NCBI GenBank assembly: GCA_040954595.2
Contig: CM082588.2
Span: forward strand, 3,534,001-3,598,000
Direction of reading: 5' to 3'
DNA: 64,000 nt
From: Balanoglossus misakiensis
Lineage: Eukaryota; Hemichordata
Under the pieces are notes generated by a model. It had not been told where the DNA came from. It searched no databases and saw only the letters and a program-made list of their open reading frames with translations. Below are positions 56,401 through 64,000 of this stretch, in pieces (within the stretch, counting starts at the first letter, position 1; every line of letters starts with the position of its first letter). A program made the translations under genes and the position numbers.

Positions 56401-59400
56401 TTTCTGGATGATTTTCATGAGCTATAACCCATGGTTTTTGTCGAAAAACCACCAAATTTTGAAATTTCGCGAAGTCGAAAAATTGACATTTCTGGATGAT
56501 TTTCATGAGCTATAACCCATGGTTTTTGTCGAAAAACCACCAAATTTTGAAATTTCGCGAAGTCGAAAAATTGACATTTCTGGATGATTTTCATGAGCTA
56601 TAACCCATGGTTTTTGTCGAAAAACCACCAAATTTTGAAATTTCGCGAAGTCGAAAAATTGACATTTCTGGATGATTTTCATGAGCTATAACCCATGGTT
56701 TTTGTCGAAAAACCACCAAATTTTGAAATTTCGCGAAGTCGAAAAATTGACATTTCTGGATGATTTTCATGAGCTATAACCCATGGTTTTTGTCGAAAAA
56801 CCACCAAATTTTGAAATTTCGCGAAGTCGAAAAATTGACATTTCTGGATGATTTTCATGAGCTATAACCCATGGTTTTTGTCGAAAAACCACCAAATTTT
56901 GAAATTTCGCGAAGTCGAAAAATTGACATTTCTGGATGATTTTCATGAGCTATAACCCATGGTTTTTGTCGAAAAACCACCAAATTTTGAAATTTCGCGA
57001 AGTCGAAAAATTGACATTTCTGGATGATTTTCATGAGCTATAACCCATGGTTTTTGTCGAAAAACCACCAAATTTTGAAATTTCGCGAAGTCGAAAAATT
57101 GACATTTCTGGATGATTTTCATGAGCTATAACCCATGGTTTTTGTCGAAAAACCACCAAATTTTGAAATTTCGCGAAGTCGAAAAATTGACATTTCTGGA
57201 TGATTTTCATGAGCTATAACCCATGGTTTTTGTCGAAAAACCACCAAATTTTGAAATTTCGCGAAGTCGAAAAATTGACATTTCTGGATGATTTTCATGA
57301 GCTATAACCCATGGTTTTTGTCGAAAAACCACCAAATTTTGAAATTTCGCGAAGTCGAAAAATTGACATTTCTGGATGATTTTCATGAGCTATAACCCAT
57401 GGTTTTTGTCGAAAAACCACCAAATTTTGAAATTTCGCGAAGTCGAAAAATTGACATTTCTGGATGATTTTCATGAGCTATAACCCATGGTTTTTGTCGA
57501 AAAACCACCAAATTTTGAAATTTCGCGAAGTCGAAAAATTGACATTTCTGGATGATTTTCATGAGCTATAACCCATGGTTTTTGTCGAAAAACCACCAAA
57601 TTTTGAAATTTCGCGAAGTCGAAAAATTGACATTTCTGGATGATTTTCATGAGCTATAACCCATGGTTTTTGTCGAAAAACCACCAAATTTTGAAATTTC
57701 GCGAAGTCGAAAAATTGACATTTCTGGATGATTTTCATGAGCTATAACCCATGGTTTTTGTCGAAAAACCACCAAATTTTGAAATTTCGCGAAGTCGAAA
57801 AATTGACATTTCTGGATGATTTTCATGAGCTATAACCCATGGTTTTTGTCGAAAAACCACCAAATTTTGAAATTTCGCGAAGTCGAAAAATTGACATTTC
57901 TGGATGATTTTCATGAGCTATAACCCATGGTTTTTGTCGAAAAACCACCAAATTTTGAAATTTCGCGAAGTCGAAAAATTGACATTTCTGGATGATTTTC
58001 ATGAGCTATAACCCATGGTTTTTGTCGAAAAACCACCAAATTTTGAAATTTCGCGAAGTCGAAAAATTGACATTTCTGGATGATTTTCATGAGCTATAAC
58101 CCATGGTTTTTGTCGAAAAACCACCAAATTTTGAAATTTCGCGAAGTCGAAAAATTGACATTTCTGGATGATTTTCATGAGCTATAACCCATGGTTTTTG
58201 TCGAAAAACCACCAAATTTTGAAATTTCGCGAAGTCGAAAAATTGACATTTCTGGATGATTTTCATGAGCTATAACCCATGGTTTTTGTCGAAAAACCAC
58301 CAAATTTTGAAATTTCGCGAAGTCGAAAAATTGACATTTCTGGATGATTTTCATGAGCTATAACCCATGGTTTTTGTCGAAAAACCACCAAATTTTGAAA
58401 TTTCGCGAAGTCGAAAAATTGACATTTCTGGATGATTTTCATGAGCTATAACCCATGGTTTTTGTCGAAAAACCACCAAATTTTGAAATTTCGCGAAGTC
58501 GAAAAATTGACATTTCTGGATGATTTTCATGAGCTATAACCCATGGTTTTTGTCGAAAAACCACCAAATTTTGAAATTTCGCGAAGTCGAAAAATTGACA
58601 TTTCTGGATGATTTTCATGAGCTATAACCCATGGTTTTTGTCGAAAAACCACCAAATTTTGAAATTTCGCGAAGTCGAAAAATTGACATTTCTGGATGAT
58701 TTTCATGAGCTATAACCCATGGTTTTTGTCGAAAAACCACCAAATTTTGAAATTTCGCGAAGTCGAAAAATTGACATTTCTGGATGATTTTCATGAGCTA
58801 TAACCCATGGTTTTTGTCGAAAAACCACCAAATTTTGAAATTTCGCGAAGTCGAAAAATTGACATTTCTGGATGATTTTCATGAGCTATAACCCATGGTT
58901 TTTGTCGAAAAACCACCAAATTTTGAAATTTCGCGAAGTCGAAAAATTGACATTTCTGGATGATTTTCATGAGCTATAACCCATGGTTTTTGTCGAAAAA
59001 CCACCAAATTTTGAAATTTCGCGAAGTCGAAAAATTGACATTTCTGGATGATTTTCATGAGCTATAACCCATGGTTTTTGTCGAAAAACCACCAAATTTT
59101 GAAATTTCGCGAAGTCGAAAAATTGACATTTCTGGATGATTTTCATGAGCTATAACCCATGGTTTTTGTCGAAAAACCACCAAATTTTGAAATTTCGCGA
59201 AGTCGAAAAATTGACATTTCTGGATGATTTTCATGAGCTATAACCCATGGTTTTGTCGAAAAACCACCAAATTTTGAAATTTCGCGAAGTCGAAAAATTG
59301 ACATTTCTGGATGATTTTCATGAGCTATAACCCATGGTTTTTGTCGAAAAACCACCAAATTTTGAAATTTCGCGAAGTCGAAAAATTGACATTTCTGGAT

Positions 59401-61375
59401 GATTTTCATGAGCTATAACCCATGGTTTTTGTCGAAAAACCACCAAATTTTGAAATTTCGCGAAGTCGAAAAATTGACATTTCTGGATGATTTTCATGAG
59501 CTATAACCCATGGTTTTTGTCGAAAAACCACCAAATTTTGAAATTTCGCGAAGTCGAAAAATTGACATTTCTGGATGATTTTCCTGAGCTATAACCCATG
59601 GTTTTTGTCGAAAAACCACCAAATTTTGAAATTTCGCGAAGTCGAAAAATTGACATTTCTGGATGATTTTCCTGAGCTATAACCCATGGTTTTTGTCGAA
59701 AAACCACCAAATTTTGAAATTTCGCGAAGTCGAAAAATTGACATTTCTGGATGATTTTCCTGAGCTATAACCCATGGTTTTTGTCGAAAAACCACCAAAT
59801 TTTGAAATTTCGCGAAGTCGAAAAATTGACATTTCTGGATGATTTTCATGAGCTATAACCCATGGTTTTTGTCGAAAAACCACCAAATTTTGAAATTTCG
59901 CGAAGTCGAAAAATTGACATTTCTGGATGATTTTCATGAGCTATAACCCATGGTTTTTGTCGAAAAACCACCAAATTTTGAAATTTCGCGAAGTCGAAAA
60001 TTGACATTTCTGGATGATTTTCATGAGCTATAACCCATGGTTTTTGTCGAAAAACCACCAAAATTTTGAAATTTCGCGAAGTCGAAAAATTGACATTTCT
60101 GGATGATTTTCATGAGCTATAACCCATGGTTTTTGTCGAAAAACCACCAAATTTTGAAATTTCGCGAAGTCGAAAAATTGACATTTCTGGATGATTTTCA
60201 TGAGCTATAACCCATGGTTTTTGTCGAAAAACCACCAAATTTTGAAATTTCGCGAAGTCGAAAAATTGACATTTCTGGATGATTTTCATGAGCTATAACC
60301 CATGGTTTTTGTCGAAAAACCACCAAATTTTGAAATTTCGCGAAGTCGAAAAATTGACATTTCTGGATGATTTTCATGAGCTATAACCCATGGTTTTTGT
60401 CGAAAAACCACCAAATTTTGAAATTTCGCGAAGTCGAAAAATTGACATTTCTGGATGATTTTCCTGAGCTATAACCCATGGTTTTTGTCGAAAAACCACC
60501 AAATTTTGAAATTTCGCGAAGTCGAAAAATTGACATTTCTGGATGATTTTCCTGAGCTATAACCCATGGTTTTTGTCGAAAAACCACCAAATTTTGAAAT
60601 TTCGCGAAGTCGAAAAATTGACATTTCTGGATGATTTTCCTGAGCTATAACCCATGGTTTTTGTCGAAAAACCACCAAATTTTGAAATTTCGCGAAGTCG
60701 AAAAATTGACATTTCTGGATGATTTTCCTGAGCTATAACCCATGGTTTTTGTCGAAAAACCACCAAATTTTGAAATTTCGCGAAGTCGAAAAATTGACAT
60801 TTCTGGATGATTTTCATGAGCTATAACCCATGGTTTTTGTCGAAAAACCACCAAATTTTGAAATTTCGCGAAGTCGAAAAATTGACATTTCTGGATGATT
60901 TTCATGAGCTATAACCCATGGTTTTTGTCGAAAAACCACCAAATTTTGAAATTTCGCGAAGTCGAAAAATTGACATTTCTGGATGATTTTCATGAGCTAT
61001 AACCCATGGTTTTTGTCGAAAATCACCAAATTTTGAAATTTCGCGAAGTCGAAAAATTGACATTTCTGGATGATTTTCATGAGCTATAACCCATGGTTTT
61101 TGTCGAAAAACCACCAAATTTTGAAATTTCGCGAAGTCGAAAAATTGACATTTCTGGATGATTTTCATGAGCTATAACCCATGGTTTTTGTCGAAAAACC
61201 ACCAAATTTTGAAATTTCGCGAAGTCGAAAAATTGACATTTCTGGATGATTTTCATGAGCTATAACCCATGGGTTTTTGTCAAAAAATCACCAAATTTTG
61301 AAATTTCGCGAAGTCGAAAAATTGACATTTCTGGATGATTTTCATGAGCTATAACCCATGGGTTTTTGTCAGGAA
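47426..61375. repeat. 88-bp satellite subfamily B, inverted core block, about 158 units
   Basis: Apart from one reversed A-type unit at the left edge (47426-47515), this is a head-to-tail array of 88-bp units in the opposite orientation to the flanking A blocks. Each unit reads tgagctataacccatggttt, ttgtcgaaaaaccaccaaat, tttgaaatttcgcgaagtcg and aaaaattgacatttctggat, then gattttca. Read in the same direction, A and B agree at roughly four positions in five. From about 53060 to 59240 I see no variation between units, while both edges carry marker variants. It holds no real gene; the 69-88 codon frames inside are periodicity artefacts. Confidence 0.98.
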
Positions 61376-61612
61376 AACTCATCAAATTTGAAATTTTTCG
61401 ACTTTGCTGAAAAATTGAAAATTCTGGATGATTTTATGAAATATGAAAACCCATGGGTTTATGTCGGGAATCATCAAAAAATTGACAATTTTCGCGAAGT
61501 CGAAAAATCAAAATTTGGCGATTTTTGAAAAAAACCATGGGTTTAGTCAGAAAATCACAAAGAAATTTTCAAAATGACAATTTATTTTGAAAAACCAGGT
61601 TTTCAAAAATCA
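61376..61612. repeat. Scrambled junction between inverted B core and right A block
   Basis: About 240 bp of satellite-derived sequence in which pieces of B (cgcgaagtcgaaaaa), A (tcaaaatttggcgattttt) and both orientations of cccatgggttt are mixed with small gaps. It marks a rearrangement breakpoint. Confidence 0.85.
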
Positions 61613-64000
61613 AAATTTGGCCGATTTTTGAAAAAAACCATGGGTTATAGCTCAGGAAATCATCAAAAAATGACAATTTTTCGACTTTGCGGAAAATCAA
61701 AATTTGGCCGATTTTTGAAAAAAACCATGGGTTATAGCTCAGGAAATCATCAAAAAATGACAATTTTTCGACTTTGCTGAAAATCAAAATTTGGCCGATT
61801 TTTGAAAAAAACCATGGGTTATAGCTCAGGAAATCATCAAAAAATGACAATTTTTCGACTTTGCGGAAAATCAAAATTTGGCCGATTTTTGAAAAAAACC
61901 ATGGGTTATAGCTCAGGAAATCATCAAAAAATGACAATTTTTCGACTTTGCGGAAAATCAAAATTTGGCCGATTTTTGAAAAAAACCATGGGTTATAGCT
62001 CAGGAAATCATCAAAAAATGACAATTTTTCGACTTTGCGGAAAATCAAAATTTGGCCGATTTTTGAAAAAAACCATGGGTTATAGCTCAGGAAATCATCA
62101 AAAAATGACAATTTTTCGACTTTGCGGAAAATCAAAATTTGGCCGATTTTTGAAAAAAACCATGGGTTATAGCTCAGGAAATCATCAAAAAATGACAATT
62201 TTTCGACTTTGCGGAAAATCAAAATTTGGCCGATTTTTGAAAAAAACCATGGGTTATAGCTCAGGAAATCATCAAAAAATGACAATTTTTCGACTTTGCG
62301 GAAAATCAAAATTTGGCCGATTTTTGAAAAAAACCATGGGTTATAGCTCAGGAAATCATCAAAAAATGACAATTTTTCGACTTTGCGGAAAATCAAAATT
62401 TGGCCGATTTTTGAAAAAAACATGGGTTATAGCTCAGGAAATCATCAAAAAATGACAATTTTTCCACTTTGCGGAAAATCAAAATTTGGCCTGATTTTTG
62501 AAAAAAACCATGGGTTATAGCTCAGGAAATCATCAAAAATGACAATTTTTCGACTTTGCGGAAAATCAAAATTTGGCCGATTTTTGAAAAAAACCATGGG
62601 TTATAGCTCAGGAAATCATCAAAAAATGACAATTTTTCGACTTTGCGGAAAATCAAAATTTGGCCGATTTTTGAAAAAAACCATGGGTTATAGCTCAGGA
62701 AATCATCAAAAAATGACAATTTTTCGACTTTGCGGAAAATCAAAATTTGGCCGATTTTTGAAAAAAACCATGGGTTATAGCTCAGGAAATCATCAAAAAA
62801 TGACAATTTTTCCACTTTGCGGAAAATCAAAATTTGGCCGATTTTTGAAAAAAACCATGGGTTATAGCTCAGGAAATCATCAAAAAATGACAATTTTTCC
62901 ACTTTGCGGAAAATCAAAATTTGGCCGATTTTTGAAAAAAACCATGGGTTATAGCTCAGGAAATCATCAAAAAATGACAATTTTTCGACTTTGCGGAAAA
63001 TCAAAATTTGGCCGATTTTTGAAAAAAACCATGGGTTATAGCTCAGGAAATCATCAAAAAATGACAATTTTTCGACTTTGCGGAAAATCAAAATTTGGCC
63101 GATTTTTGAAAAAAACCATGGGTTATAGCTCAGGAAATCATCAAAAATGACAATTTTTCGACTTTGCGGAAAATCAAAATTTGGCCGATTTTTGAAAAAA
63201 AACCATGGGTTATAGCTCAGGAAATCATCAAAAAATGACAATTTTTCGACTTTGCGGAAAATCAAAATTTGGCCGATTTTTGAAAAAAACCATGGGTTAT
63301 AGCTCAGGAAATCATCAAAAAATGACAATTTTTCGACTTTGCGGAAAATCAAAATTTGGCCGATTTTTGAAAAAAACCATGGGTTATAGCTCAGGAAATC
63401 ATCAAAAAATGACAATTTTTCGACTTTGCGGAAAATCAAAATTTGGCCGATTTTTGAAAAAAACATGGGTTATAGCTCAGGAAATCATCAAAAAATGACA
63501 ATTTTTCGACTTTGCGGAAAATCAAAATTTGGCCGATTTTTGAAAAAAACATGGGTTATAGCTCAGGAAATCATCAAAAAATGACAATTTTTCGACTTTG
63601 CGGAAAATCAAAATTTGGCCGATTTTGAAAAAAACCATGGGTTATAGCTCAGGAAATCATCAAAAAATGACAATTTTTCGACTTTGCGGAAAATCAAAAT
63701 TTGGCCGATTTTTGAAAAAAACATGGGTTATAGCTCAGGAAATCATCAAAAAATGACAATTTTCCGACTTTGCGGAAAATCAAAATTTTGGCCGATTTTT
63801 GAAAAAAAACATGGGTTATAGCTCAGGAAATCATCAAAAAATGACAATTTTTCGACTTTGCGGAAAATCAAATTTGGCCGATTTTTGAAAAAAACATGGT
63901 TATAGCTCAGGAAATCATCAAAAATGACAATTTTCGACTTTGCGGAAAATCAAAATTTGCCGATTACTTCTTCACGAGAAATGTGTTATAGCTCAGGATA
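61613..64000. repeat. 87-bp satellite subfamily A, right block (forward), about 27 units, continues past window
   Basis: Regular 87-bp units. Since 87 is 29 codons, one-unit periodic frames stay open on both strands and give frames up to 314 codons with a 29-residue repeat (KMTIFRLCGKSKFGRF on plus, FFSKIGQILIFRKVEK on minus). These are not genes: both strands are open at once and there are no start, splice or composition signals. One-base losses become frequent after about 63430, and the last 60 bases lose the pattern. Confidence 0.97.

Noticed and set aside
47381-61168. Repeated 69-88 codon minus-strand frames (MKIIQKCQFFDFAKFQ type)
   Set aside because: Periodic artefacts of the 88-bp satellite read through all three frames.
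61569-63498. Frames of 203-314 codons on both strands encoding a 29-residue repeat
   Set aside because: They arise because the satellite unit is 87 bp, a multiple of three. Both strands are open at once and there are no gene signals.
46931-64000. CRISPR-like array of regular repeats
   Set aside because: Units are contiguous with no unique spacers, and the host is an animal. It is a tandem satellite.

Overview
The window is animal nuclear DNA. It has spliced genes with GT-AG introns, phase-consistent exons, long gene-poor spacers, microsatellites and a large tandem satellite. The clearest gene is an ortholog of the animal meiotic helicase HFM1. Its exons match the vertebrate protein closely while the introns are short (roughly 100-350 bp), which suits a slowly evolving marine invertebrate (deuterostome or lophotrochozoan). 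I cannot name the species from sequence alone.

Layout. (1) 16-6226, minus strand: 20 in-frame exons of HFM1/Mer3 covering the N-terminus, both RecA helicase lobes, the winged helix and the start of the Sec63 domain; the C-terminal part lies left of the window. A likely non-coding first exon and promoter lie at about 6666-6780. (2) 6780-10590: spacer with no convincing gene. (3) 10598-16384, minus strand: a four-exon, 493-residue secreted precursor with a signal peptide, no cysteine after it, very acidic composition, many dibasic sites and one Gly-Lys-Arg amidation/cleavage site. It looks like a neuroendocrine granin or neuropeptide precursor of no family I recognise. Its first intron carries a diverged tandem duplication of about 0.6-0.9 kb and a 120-bp ATC microsatellite. 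(4) 16385-42800: about 26 kb without a recognisable coding gene. It holds simple repeats, a 131-bp foldback element, a perfect CRE palindrome, and a GC/CpG-richer block with a strong minus-strand splice donor at about 36030-36330 that may be a distal first exon. (5) 43799-46003: an array of an 86-bp satellite with a nearly perfect 1030-bp (12-unit) higher-order duplication. (6) 46032-46847, plus strand: the last two exons and poly(A) signal of an unidentified gene, squeezed between two satellite arrays. (7) 46931-64000: a second satellite (87/88 bp), unrelated to the first as far as I can see. About 14 kb of an 88-bp subfamily is inverted between flanking blocks of an 87-bp subfamily, and the array reaches the end of the window.

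The genes show no sign of working together. HFM1 acts in meiotic crossover formation, and the precursor would act in the regulated secretory pathway. The unusual parts are the satellite architecture (inverted core, sharp hairpin hinge, higher-order repeats, a homogenised centre) and the uncharacterised secretory precursor with its duplicated intronic block.
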